From Apostichopus japonicus (lineage: Eukaryota > Echinodermata > Holothuroidea > Aspidochirotida > Stichopodidae), in assembly GCF_037975245.1 (NCBI RefSeq), contig NC_092562.1, forward strand, positions 25,355,054-25,419,053: a DNA stretch of 64,000 nucleotides, given 5' to 3'. Numbering within the stretch: the stretch's first letter is position 1; the number at the start of each line of letters is the position of its first letter. The translations under genes and the position numbers were made by a program. The notes under the pieces are model-generated. The model saw only the letters and a list, made by a program, of their open reading frames with translations, was not told where the DNA came from and searched no databases. Shown here in pieces: positions 11,708-21,900 of this stretch.

Positions 11708-11715
11708 CTATATAG
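11708..11715 (-). promoter_or_regulatory. Conserved TATA-like box of TRIM-A
   Basis: CTATATAG lies 98 nt upstream of the TRIM-A start codon. The same octamer sits 98, 99 and 97 nt upstream of copies B, C and D (28795, 48546, 58112), although neighbouring bases vary. A TATA-driven start near 11680 would give a short 5'UTR. The octamer is its own reverse complement, so it does not by itself fix direction. Confidence 0.5.
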
Positions 11716-12368
11716 TTAAGAAGACATCTATACTCGAATAAATCCCTTGAAAAGAAACATTGACTACATTATTTTACAAAAGAACAAAGAAAAGATATAT
11801 TCTACAATATTTCTCGTAAGTCGATAGTATGAAATATGAAACATAAATATCATGCAGACAGGTACCAGTAGAGGGAATCATTAAGGGCATGTGGATGACT
11901 GAACAACATGATATTGAATACAGCACCGTTTTTCCATGTCCTTTTCTTTCTTGTTCTGACATTGCAACTGCAAAGTTTCCGTAACATCCCAAGTGACACA
12001 TAACGTTCGCAAGTGACAAAGACAATAAGACTATATACCGTGTTGCTTATAAAAAACGTAGCATATTGTCAAGTAAAGTTATTATAATGTTATAACGATT
12101 CTACTATCAACGTTTCTACGTTACTTTGTAACAACTAATGTCTATAACATTGTGCAAATATTTTCGCTGTAATCACGTTAAGAAAAGTATGGGATAACCT
12201 TCTTATGACGTCACTCTTTATATGGGTAAAATTGATTGTGACGTCCCTATATTATTTGTTCAAGACAATTCCTCTTTATGAGCAGATATTTCCCTATTGT
12301 GTCATGGGTTCCGTCGGAGTCTGTTACTTGCTTTAATTGTACGTGCCTTAGCCTAACCTTATAACTCT
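11716..12368. other. TRIM-A upstream flank, gene-free
   Basis: This stretch is closely shared with units 2, 3 and 4 and probably holds the promoter region. A conserved-looking minus frame at 11774-12025 changes many residues between copies and is not accepted as a gene. It ends at the junction with an inserted Penelope-like element. Confidence 0.6.
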
Positions 12369-12417
12369 GATATGAGCTCTGGGCGTTTGTTCAGGAGGGT
12401 CCGTTTGTCTGCGTTGA
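12369..12417 (-). repeat. 49-bp inverted copy at element junction
   Basis: These 49 bases are the exact reverse complement of 13301-13349 inside the adjoining Penelope-like element. The first four bases, GATA, also belong to the flanking DNA as seen in unit 2 (CTCTGATAGTTT near 33670), so the junction has microhomology. It marks the truncated 5' end of the insertion. Confidence 0.9.
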
Positions 12418-13641
12418 CTGGGGCTCAACATCACCATCGATTGCAACCTGAAGATCACCAACTTCCTCGACGTAACATTCAACCTAAACACCGGAAAACA
12501 CTACCCTTACAGGAAGCCCAACGACCACCCAGTGTACATCCACAGGAATTCCAACCACCCACCAAACATCATCAGGTCCCTGCCAGCCTCAATCAGCAGA
12601 CGTATCTCCGCCATCTCCCACGACGAGGAGATCTTTAAGAAAGCCGCACCAGCCTACGAGGAAGCACTCAAATCAAGTAATTACACCGAGGGTCTCTCAT
12701 ACATCGCCCACCAACCTACCAAGAACAACCGAAACAGAAGGCGCAACATCATCTGGTTCAACCCACCTTTTAGCAGCAACGTAGCCACGAACATAGGAGG
12801 CGCATTCCTGAAACTTATCAACAAACACTTCCCGAAGACATCGAAACTACACAAGATTTTCAACAGAAACACCGTGAAAGTCAGTTACAGTTGCATGCCC
12901 AACATCGCCAGCATCATCAAAGGTCACAACAAACGTATAGCAGCCACCCACACATCGAAAGAAGAGGAAGCCTGCAACTGCCGAAAAAAGGACACATGCC
13001 CACTAAATGGAAACTGCCAGGCATCTAACATCATATACAAGGCCGAAGTGAAAACCACCGACAACTGCAAGACATACATCGGCCTTACAGAACCCCCCTT
13101 CAAGCTCAGATACGGTAACCACAAGATGTCGCTCAACCACGAAAAACACCAAAACGCAACGGAACTCTCGAAGCACATCTGGCAGCTGAAAAAGAACAAC
13201 CAGCCATTCACTATCAATTGGTCGATCGCCAGCAGAGCCAAAGCCTACAGCAACGAGTCGAAGCGGTGCAACCTCTGTCTCACTGAAAAACTCATCATTA
13301 TCAACGCAGACAAACGGACCCTCCTGAACAAACGCCCAGAGCTCATATCGAAGTGTCGCCACGAAAACAAGTTCTACATAAACAACTCCAGTCCAACCAC
13401 CAAACACCGACAAGAGAACCACACACACCTAAGGAGCGAGCACCGAAGGAAGGCAAAAAACCCCAACAACAGAACGGACGCAAAAGAGAATACACCAACA
13501 GCCGAACACCGAACAAAGTCTTACAAACCCACCAACAGAACGGACGCAAAAGAGAATACACCGGCAGAACAATACACCAACAACCGCATAATCCCCGGTA
13601 ACCCCGACGAGGATCCTATATATTCATGGAGCATAACTTGA
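12418..13641 (+). pseudogene. 5'-truncated Penelope-like element, GIY-YIG endonuclease part
   Basis: The frame is open from 12418 (just after an in-frame TGA at 12415-12417) to a TGA at 13639-13641, with no native start. The first ~120 codons match the linker seen in invertebrate Penelope-like retroelement proteins (FLDVTFNL, KPNDHPVYIH, NIIWFNPPFS, SYSCMPN). Next come a cysteine cluster (CNCRKK, CPLNGNC) and a GIY-YIG-like endonuclease core (IIYKAEV, KTYIGLTE, FKLRYGNH, TEKLIII). In such elements this domain nicks target DNA after a reverse transcriptase, which is missing here. The C-terminal tail has an in-frame 66-bp tandem repeat around TDAKENTP (starts 13471 and 13537). The Penelope assignment is from motif recognition; another GIY-YIG retroelement is possible. 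Confidence 0.7.
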
Positions 13642-13648
13642 AGCTACC
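13637..13648 (+). repeat. Left target-site duplication of Jockey-type element
   Basis: CTTGAAGCTACC, exactly repeated at 15323-15334. It lies in the Penelope-like element, showing that the Jockey-type element inserted later. Confidence 0.9.
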
Positions 13649-15322
13649 CCCACTTCATCAAACGAGGATACCACTCCACCTACCATCCACAAGAAGATGT
13701 TTCAGATGAAGAAGACCAAGGACATGAAGAATACACCCAAGAAATTACACCTGATGACATCCGCAATATACTTAAACATGCATCCAACACATCTCCAGGC
13801 AGGGATGGTATCCAGTACCTGCACCTTAAAGCAGCTCCACCGATACTCCTCGAAGCACTCAGTATGATATACACAGCCTCATTCAAGATCGGACACATTC
13901 CACAAATCTGGAAGTCAGCCACCACCATCGTAATTCCAAAACCAGGCAAAGACCACAAACATCCAGGCAGCTACAGACCGATCAGCCTCCTTCCAGTCCT
14001 TGGGAAATGCCTAGAAAAAATCATAGCCAGACGCCTCTACAAGTTCATTGAAGATTACAACATCATCCCAGACAGCCAGGCAGGATTTCGTCGTAATAGA
14101 AGCACAACAGATCAACTATTCCACTTCCTACAACACACTTCAACCCATAGAACCAAAGGTCACCACACCATTGCTGCTTTCTTCGATGCAGAAAAGGCCT
14201 TCGACAGAATGTGGCACGAAGGGCTATTACTGAAACTCAGGAAATACAACTTACCGACCAAACTCACAAGATGGATCGCCAGTTTCCTGTCACACCGAAC
14301 TACCAACTTCAAAAAAGGATCATCGTTCTCTTCACCACTACACATCACCACCGGAACCCCTCAAGGCAGCACAATCAGCAGTATCAACCAATGGTGCCAT
14401 GATTGGAGATTAGAACTAAACCCGAAGAAATCACAGATACTATACATCGCCAAACATAACAGACTTAGAAGACAGCCATATCTCACACTCAACAACGCCG
14501 TAATACCAGTCACCAACCAAGTGCGTTTCTTAGGAATACATATCGACAGAGGGCTAACACTTGGATACCAACATCGCCTCACCCACAGAAAAGTTAAACA
14601 ACGTGTTAGACTACTCTTCAGAATCGCCGGAACTACAGATAACCCTCTTGCATCACCAAGTACAACAATGAAGATCTATAAGATGATGATTAGACCACTC
14701 ATCGAATATGCAGCACCAGCCATGGCTCACATCACCACAAACAACATAGAACAACTCGAAGCCACACAACGCAGAGCATGCAGAATAGCCTACCACATGT
14801 CACAGGACACAGACAGTGAAACAATAACAGCCATCGCCGACATTCCATCAGTCATCGAAAGATTAAACCAACTAAGGGATAAATTCCTAGACAGAGTCGC
14901 AGTTCCTACACACCACCTACACCAATTCACCAAGAATCAGCTGAAACAAACACCGTTCGTCCTTGATGCAAGTCCACTGACCGGCCTGGATCTTGAAATT
15001 TGGGACCCCCAACCCTCAGAAGACATTTAATTCCATCTCAGGAACCAGCCAAGTACATCACCTTCAAATTGTATCCTCTGTGACGTCCGTCCGTACCATC
15101 CGAAGAACCAACCATCCCGTTCATGTATCTTTCCTACTTGTCAGCTTCCAGAAATGTTTCTCCGACCCGGCCCACAAAGTTCATATTTTCCATAATCTCA
15201 AAATTTTCAGTTCTCTCAAACCTTGGAGTCTAATTTTTACCGGCCAGGGGCTTTCGCCCTTGGCTTGCTGAAGCACCTTACGGTGGAAACAGCGTATTAC
15301 TAGACATAAGTAAGTAAGTAAG
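13649..15322 (+). mobile_element. Jockey-type non-LTR retrotransposon nested in Penelope-like element
   Basis: A 1674-bp insertion bounded by 12-bp target duplications and ending in a short (TAAG)n tail at 15307-15322. It is 5'-truncated within the reverse-transcriptase region: neither ORF1 nor the AP endonuclease is present. A short 3'UTR follows the stop at 15030. By target duplication, orientation and simple-repeat tail it was inserted by target-primed reverse transcription. Confidence 0.88.
13651..15030 (+). pseudogene. Reverse transcriptase fragment lacking its catalytic core
   Basis: An uninterrupted 459-codon frame with no native start. Recognisable reverse-transcriptase blocks are SPGRDGI, IPKPGKD, YRPISLLPVLGK, QAGFRRNRSTTDQ, DAEKAFDRMWH and GTPQGSTIS. 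The frame then jumps straight to INQWCHDWRLELNPKKSQ at about 14380. The usual stretch between these blocks, which carries the F/YADD catalytic aspartates, is absent. The loss is in frame, and the rest of the C-terminal domain (VRFLGIHID, RPLIEYAAPAMAH, TQRRACRIAYH) reads on. The enzyme must be inactive. The general Jockey/CR1 supergroup is supported; the exact clade is not. Confidence 0.85.
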
Positions 15323-15334
15323 CTTGAAGCTACC
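15323..15334 (+). repeat. Right target-site duplication of Jockey-type element
   Basis: CTTGAAGCTACC, the exact partner of 13637-13648, directly after the TAAG tail. Confidence 0.9.
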
Positions 15335-15472
15335 AGTTGTCTGAAGATCGCTATAACGCGTGAAACTCCGAGTAACAACTACTAGTGTTCCACTAGTCTC
15401 ATCTAGTATCAACATATATTACGCTCTGTCCAATGGACATAGAGCACTCTGCGCCAAGATAGACGCCAACCT
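15335..15472 (+). mobile_element. 3' remainder of the plus-strand Penelope-like element
   Basis: Sequence that would follow the GIY-YIG frame if the Jockey-type insertion were removed. It has no frame of note and runs into a (TA)-rich tract at about 15474, where sequence shared with unit 2 resumes (34776 onward). The element therefore ends in or next to a TA microsatellite. Confidence 0.65.
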
Positions 15473-15473
15473 A

Positions 15474-15526
15474 CTCTATATATATATTTATATATATGTA
15501 TATATAGATATATATATATATATAGG
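15474..15526. repeat. Imperfect (TA)n tract
   Basis: TATA runs interrupted by TTTA and TATG, matching the tract at 34776-34883 in unit 2. Confidence 0.8.
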
Positions 15527-15639
15527 ATTAACGGAAAATCTGTTAAACTATTCTGCATTTAGAGAAAGGCTGGATCTAAAGTGAGATACAATAATTAAAT
15601 TAGGTAATTGATTGGAAGTAAAACAGCCAATGTTTGGTT

Positions 15640-16917
15640 TTTGCAGAACTTTCGAGCATAACTAGCTCTTCTTCAGTGCATGATCACCGAAAGTGACAAG
15701 GAGTAGCAGGAATTGAAACTATTTTATAGTGAAGAGTGTCGGCATGGTTGTGAGGGCAAAGCGACTTACTGATTTGTGCTGAATTGAGCAGAAGTTTTAG
15801 AAACTTGGATTATTTTAATCCACGTCGGATTATTTTAATCCTATTACGTCGTAATTGCAAAGGAATTGTTTTGGTTTATCTCCGACGGCAAATCGTTTCT
15901 GATGTTTAAACCGAATGGTGCCGTGGTCTTTAGGTTTAGTTCCCAGAAATTTTCTTTTCCTTTCCTAGAATTATCTGTCCAAGAATCGTTTTGGTCAATG
16001 GCAATAGCACGCAAATTCTGAATTGAATGATTTTGTAGATTGAAGTGATTTGCAACATGTTGGTTGATCATTTTTGTTTTGATCGTCGATCTATGTTGTG
16101 TCATTCTCATTCTAAGAGTGTTTTCTCTCCAACGTATTGTAAGTTACAAATATTGCAGTGGATGAGGTTAATGACATAATTTGGATAGGCAGTTAATTTT
16201 GTGCCGAATTTGGAACGTGCGTTTGGTTTGGTTGCTCTGAAAGGCCCCAGTCGAATCGACAAGTGAGCACGTTTTGCAATTTTGTGTACAGGGCGGTGAT
16301 CCTGTAGTTTCTGTTTTGCTTTCCCCTAATGGGGTGTCATCCCGAAAAGATGTCCGAACTAAAATATCCCGTAGGTTGCTGGGTCTTTTTAATGGGATGA
16401 CAGGTAGTTATGAAAGAACTGATTTCAGGCGTTCGGTGCCTTGAAGTAGGTGAAATTTCTTCTGAATGATATTAGCCAGTGGTGGGAGACCAGGGTGGTA
16501 TTCAGTAACCAATGGTACCCTTTTGGAACTGGTTTGACGAGTTTTGTACATCAATGTTTCGGTACGGGTTTGCTTTCAGCCTTTTTGATGGCATCTTCAA
16601 CAGTACCCCGAAAATACTGTCTGTTTAGGAGGTGTTGTAACAGTTCTTTAGTGCGGGAATCAAAATCGACTTCAGAGGAGCAAATGCGTCGAATGCGCAA
16701 CGATTGAGTGTACGGAATATTTCCGGTACAGTGACGTGGATGGCAACTGCTTTGTAAGAGGTAGTTGTGCTTGTTCGTGGGTTTATTGAACAAGTCTGAT
16801 TTGAGTGAACCATTTTGTAGGATCACAGTGGTGCCCAGGAAGTGAACGCCATGTCCAGAAAAATCAGCAGTAAATTTGATAGTGTGATGAAACGAGTTTA
16901 TGTCATCATTTGTGATT

Positions 16918-16918
<1 letters not shown>
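15640..16918 (-). pseudogene. Decayed Penelope-like element, unit 1 copy
   Basis: Read on the minus strand, it enters from a (TA)n tract with the end of a reverse transcriptase (HGVHFLGTT-like, then DLFNKPTNKHNYL, LRIRRICSSEVDF and RTKELLQHLLNR, about 16870-16551). A frame-broken stretch at 16550-16110 follows. Then comes a GIY-YIG endonuclease C-terminus at 16110-15844 (MTQHRSTIKTK, VANHF, KGKENFWELNLKTTAPFGLN). These are hallmark Penelope-like blocks. The 5' half is missing. The same insertion sits in unit 2, so it predates that duplication. A hammerhead-like motif lies at 15650-15676. Confidence 0.85.
15650..15676 (-). ncRNA. Degenerate hammerhead-ribozyme-like motif
   Basis: On the minus strand CTGAAGA is followed by a short stem (GAGC, loop TAGTTAT, GCTC) and then GAAA. 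This is the order of the hammerhead core CTGATGA, stem II, GAAA. Penelope-like elements are known to carry hammerhead motifs. Here T is replaced by A in the first core block, and no clear stem III with a UH cleavage site is seen, so activity is unlikely. Confidence 0.35.
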
Positions 16919-16989
<71 letters not shown>

Positions 16990-17010
16990 AGGGTGTGTGT
17001 GTGTGTGTGT
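16918..17010. repeat. (TA)n(TG)n microsatellite
   Basis: Alternating TA then TG run bounding the decayed Penelope-like element on its truncated side. The unit 2 equivalent is at 36277-36362. Confidence 0.9.
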
Positions 17011-17015
17011 ATACA

Positions 17016-17614
17016 GCTGCAGTATGATATTCAGTGCATGTCGTAATGAGACCCAGTGTTCCTTTCCCAGTGGACAAATACGCTCCTACGTGGCATGATT
17101 TCGGTTATTCTTTGTACACGGTACTTTCCAAAATATTGATTGACCGTCTATTATAAATTACTACCTCCCTTCAACACCTTTTAACATTTACTATCAATGC
17201 CGATGCCGGATGGAGTTAGAGCGATACAGCTGGAGTGGCCGTGCTATTGTGTAATGTTTGCAGTTTAACTTCACAGAACTTCACAAGACGCCCATGCATA
17301 AAGCCACTAACATACAAACATACGAACCTAGTTATGTATAATACACTATACAAGTTCATATGAAACTGACATTATATAAGTACTTCATGTCATACGAAAA
17401 GGAAGATTCCTCGCCGTCGGCACTGACGTCCATAAACCTTTTGATATAAGCGTATAAACACTCTTCTATTCACGTTTATATCATGATCCTTGGAGTTGAA
17501 AGTCTTTTCCTGGATTACCATTAGAATCGTAAGAATGGATTCCGAAGATTGACGCTTTAATCCCCCTCCCTCTCTCCACCTCTTCCTCTTTCTATTTATA
17601 TATATATATATATA

Positions 17615-17706
<92 letters not shown>

Positions 17707-18955
17707 GCTGCAGTAGATGTTATTCAGTGCATGTCGTGGTGAGACCCAAAGTTTCTTTCCCAGTACACAACTAGGCTCATACGTGGCATGATTTCAGTTA
17801 CACTCCGCACACGGTACTTTCCAAAATGTTGATTGACTATTTAATATGAATTACTTACTCCCTCAACTCCTCAATAATACGTATGCACACATATTGTATT
17901 TGAAAAAAGATTAGTCAGAAATTTCAAAAATGTCCATTTCGTTAACTGTTTGTTAGTATTTTTTAACAATGTTAACATTTATTAGCAATGCTGATGTCCG
18001 GATGAAGTTATAGAGCGATACAGATGTAGTGGACGTGCTGTTGTTTAATGTTGCAGTTTTACTTCAAAGAACTTCACAAAACGCCCATGAAGCCACTAAC
18101 ATACAAACATACGAACTTAGTTATGTATATTACATTATACAAGTATATTTGGAACTGACATTATATACACGGTACTTTCCAAAATATTGATTGACCATTT
18201 AATATGAATTACTACCTCCCGCTAACTCCTCCATATCACGCATGCACACATTTTGTATTTGAAAATAGATTAGTACAAGTGCATTTGAAACTGACATTAT
18301 ATACGTACGTTATGTCATACGAAAGGATGTTTCCTCGCCGACGGCATTGATGTCCATTAACCTTTGATATAACCGTATAAACACCCTCATTCACGTTTAA
18401 ATAATGATCCTTGGAGTTTAAAGTCTCTTCCTAGATTACCATTAGAATCGTAAGAATGGATTCCGAAGATTGAAGCTATAATCCCCTCTCTCTGTCCACT
18501 CCACCTCTTTCTCTCTCTCTATATTGCTGCAGAAGATGGTATTCAGTGCATGTCGTAATGAGACCCAGTGTTTCTTTCCCAGTACACAAATAGGTTCCTA
18601 CGTGGCATGATTTCACATATTCTTCGCACACTGTACTTTCCAAAATATTGATTGACCGTTTAATATAAATTACTACCTCCCTCCAACACCTGTAAACATT
18701 TACTAGCAATGCCGATGCCGGATGGAGTAATAGAGCGATACAGCTGGAGTGGCCGTGCTATTGTTTAATGTTTGCAGTTTAAAATCATAATTTCACAAGA
18801 CGCATGAATGCATGAAGCCACTAACATACAAACATACGAATTTAGTTATGTATATTGCACTGTACATATGAAACTGACATTATATACGTACCGTAAGCAA
18901 TACGAAAAGGAGGTTTCCTCGCCGTCGGCAGTGCCGCCCATTAATGATGCTTGTA
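17016..18955. repeat. Triplicated ~0.6-0.8 kb repeat with (TA)n, unit 1
   Basis: Three copies start with GCTGCAG plus TTCAGTGCATGTCG at 17016, 17707 and 18526. Each runs through TTTCCAAAATATTGATTGAC (or close variants), GATGCCGGATGGAGT-type sequence, CCACTAACATACAAACATACGAA, CTGACATTATATA and GTAAGAATGGATTCCGAAGA where present. A ~106-bp pure (TA)n lies at 17597-17702. The second copy contains an internal partial re-duplication near 18165-18300. A single copy of the same sequence is found in units 3 and 4 (about 50390-50830 and 59935-60375), so the amplification is specific to units 1 and 2. No gene is seen. Confidence 0.8.
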
Positions 18956-19900
18956 AATAACGTGAACAGAGACAAATGTAAACAGATTGAAATTGTAAAT
19001 GTAGACGAGAATTTGAGCACAGATAATAGATGTAGCCTAACTGTAAACTACATGGCTACACTGAATTTGAACTATTAAATACATATTTGGAAATGATACT
19101 GCATGCTTATTGATCCTTTTCTTGTTTCTAATGCTCTAAATGTAAACATTCTTATAAAGTTAGTTCAGTTACTTTAAGGTTTGAAGTTGTTATAACCTGA
19201 TTTTAAAAATAAAGAACGCTCTTTATATAGTTCCTATTTATAGCCATTTTGCTTTATTGGTAATGACGTCACACCTTTCTGATATGTTTAGTGTTTCTAC
19301 TCACTAAATATTCGTGTTCTACAAGTATCAATTGGATCCAGATGATTTTAAAGGTGTTATAGCTGATTTTAATGTATAGAGGGCGCTCATTGTTGATTTT
19401 GTCCTTTTCCCGCTATTTTCTTAGCAGTGTGCCAGATTTTTGTCGGAAATATTATCATTTTTATGTTAGAAACATATGAAGAACATTTATATTTATATTT
19501 ATAAAGAAATAATGTTGCACCTAGGGGTGAACACGAAACTTAAAAACTAGAGGGATTTTTGCTCTTTTCCCTACAGTCTATAATGGTTTACGTTACCTTT
19601 GTGTTTCGGTCGTATATTTTCACATTTCTTTTTTAACCTTGAGAGTATATTTACGGAAGGTATCTCATATTGACAACTTACATACAATCTAAAAATCATC
19701 GTTTTTAAGAGATGCACTAAGGCTGTAAAAATATAACTAGTCATCGTCATCTTAATGATGATTACGATTACGATAACGATAACGATTACGATTATGGTTA
19801 TGGTTATGATTTCTATTATTACTATTATTACTCTAAGGAAAAATCTCGTCTCGTAAGAAAGATGGAAAAAACGGTGCAAAAAGTTATAATTTCATCAGAA
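18956..19900. other. Unit 1 spacer, gene-free
   Basis: AT-rich, with a small (GATTAC/GATAAC)n-like microsatellite at about 19757-19805. Around 19600-19700 it matches the sequence at 50930-51080 in unit 3, so this is original unit DNA lying before the L1/Tx1 insertion. Confidence 0.55.
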
Positions 19901-21900
19901 ACTGAACATAATTACAATCCCGCTTCGTCCCTTCAACTACAGATTTCCAACGCTAAGCACTACCTTGACGGCATGTAGGAGGCAAACATTGACGGTATTA
20001 TTATCCGCTCTAGAGCGAGATGAGTTAAAAAAAAAGGTGAGCGGAATACACAGTACTTCCTAATTTAGAGAAGCAAAATAGTGAGCGTAAATCAATTAAA
20101 ATTTTAGTCGATGACAATGGGACTGAGTTTACCGATCTCCATGCAACTCTAAACGTTGAGCGGACTTTTTACAAAAATTTGTATGCTACTTGTAATGATG
20201 CTAGCTTGGATGTTGCGGGTTTGAATGACGATTCAAGAAATACTTGTGAAGGTGCTTTGGCTTAGGAGAATTGTTGAAATGTGCTTAAAAGTATGGCTTT
20301 CTGGTAAGGTACCTGGCAGCGATGGTCGGCCAGTTGAATTTTACAAATATTATTGGCCAGAAATTAAGTCGTTCGTTGTTATGTCGTTGAACTCGGGTTA
20401 TTTGATAAGTAAACTTTCTTCGGAGAAAGGCAGAGCTGTTATTACCTTACTTCCTAAAGATGGTAAAGACATTAAGAAAATTAGTAAATGGAAACCAATC
20501 TGCCTTTTAAATGTAGATTATAAAACTGCTGCATCTTGTATTTCCGCAAGACTCAAAGAGGTCTTGCCACATGTTATCCATCATGATCAGAATGGTTGTC
20601 TTAAACACCGATAAACAGGAGAAAATTTGGCTGGTCTTAGATGTTATGCAGTATGCAAAGGATAAAATATGCCTGGTTATATTCTCTTCGTTGACTTTGA
20701 GAAAGCCTTCGACAGTGTTAATTGAAATTTTTGTACCATACACCGCAACTTTTAAATTTTGGGAATAGCATTATCAGTTGGGTTAAGACCTTTTATGCAA
20801 ACTGGACTTCTTGCGTTTTGTATCACGGGGTCTCCTCTGTTTTTCCCTGTTAAAAGTAGGATGCGCCAAGGTTGCCCCTTAAGTCAATACCTTTTCGTCT
20901 TGTGTGCAGAAATTGTGGCTTTGAAATTGCGAGCTGACCGTATGTATGTCGGTTTTCCAGTAGGCAATGTTAACATTAAAAGTGTCTATGTATGCAGATG
21001 ATACAACTATTTTGCTGGACAGAGACGATTGTTTTTTAAAGAGAGTTGTTGAGATCCTAACCGAATTTAAACAAGCTTCTTGTCTGATGATCAACTTCGA
21101 GAAGTCAACATTCTTCCTATCGGTTCTTATAATCAGAATGTTCATGGTCAGAGTGCTCATAATATTCCTTTTACAGATCGTCCTATTAACGTTCTCGGTA
21201 TAAAACTTACAAGTAATAGAAGTGACCTAAAATTTTACCCTTAAATTATTTACCAAAAACTGTCACGTTTAAAAGTGTCCTGAATATGTGGTCTTGCCGT
21301 GATCTGACTCCCTATGGCAAACTTGTTCTCATAATAAGTTTTACTTAGTAACAACTTGTTTCCTCTTCTCTGTTCTGCCTTACCAACCAGATTCTTTTTT
21401 AATGGAATTAAACAGTTTAACGTTTATCTTTATTTAGAGAGGAAAATGCGATGAGATACAGCGGAAATTTTTATTGTACCCACAAGAACAAGACGGCTAA
21501 AATATGATCAACGTGCACGTTTATATGAAAAGTATGAAAGTCACTTGGATTAAAAAATATACAGATCACACTTTTTGCCACTGGAAAGTCCTTTTCGACA
21601 ATTTGTTGAAAAACGTTGGTAAGGACTTTCTATTTAGTTGTATATTTAAGGGAAATGATGTTTCTAGGAAGGACAAAAACGAGTTTATTAGCAACTGCTG
21701 TTGTGCTTGCAGCGATTTTACTTTTGAAACCCCGGTGTCGAATTAGGGTGGTCAGATTACCTGGAACAACAGCTTTATCAAGATTAATAATGAAGTAGTT
21801 TGGTACAAGAAGTGTTTTTATTCAAATGTGCTGTATGTCCGGGATTTGTATGACATGTCTGACAGGTCTCTGTCGTTTACTGTTTTTATTGTTCAAGCTT
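19901..21900 (+). pseudogene. Decayed L1/Tx1-type reverse transcriptase, unit 1 copy
   Basis: Ordered reverse-transcriptase landmarks are spread over several frames. GERNTQYFLNLEK lies before the domain (about 20038-20080). PGSDGRPVEFYK, ITLLPKDGKD, LLNVDYK and HDQNGCLK follow in 20225-20614. DFEKAFDSV then falls near 20695, RQGCPLSQ near 20865, the catalytic YADD at 20991-21002, and VVWYKKCFYS near 21800. Frameshifts and stops separate these blocks, so no enzyme can be made. Block wording matches the L1/Tx1 clade of non-LTR elements rather than Jockey. Endonuclease and ORF1 are missing. The insertion is shared with unit 2. Confidence 0.85.

Noticed and set aside
11774-12025. Conserved minus frame upstream of each TRIM (also 48598-48837, 58177-58407)
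   Set aside because: Most differences between copies change residues (E/G, I/N, P/S, H/P, V/D, Y/H, R/S) and the ends differ, which does not look like protein constraint. In unit 2 it is cut by the transposon.
17597-17702. Possible CRISPR-like or telomere-like array
   Set aside because: It is a pure TA dinucleotide run without spacers; the context is eukaryotic.
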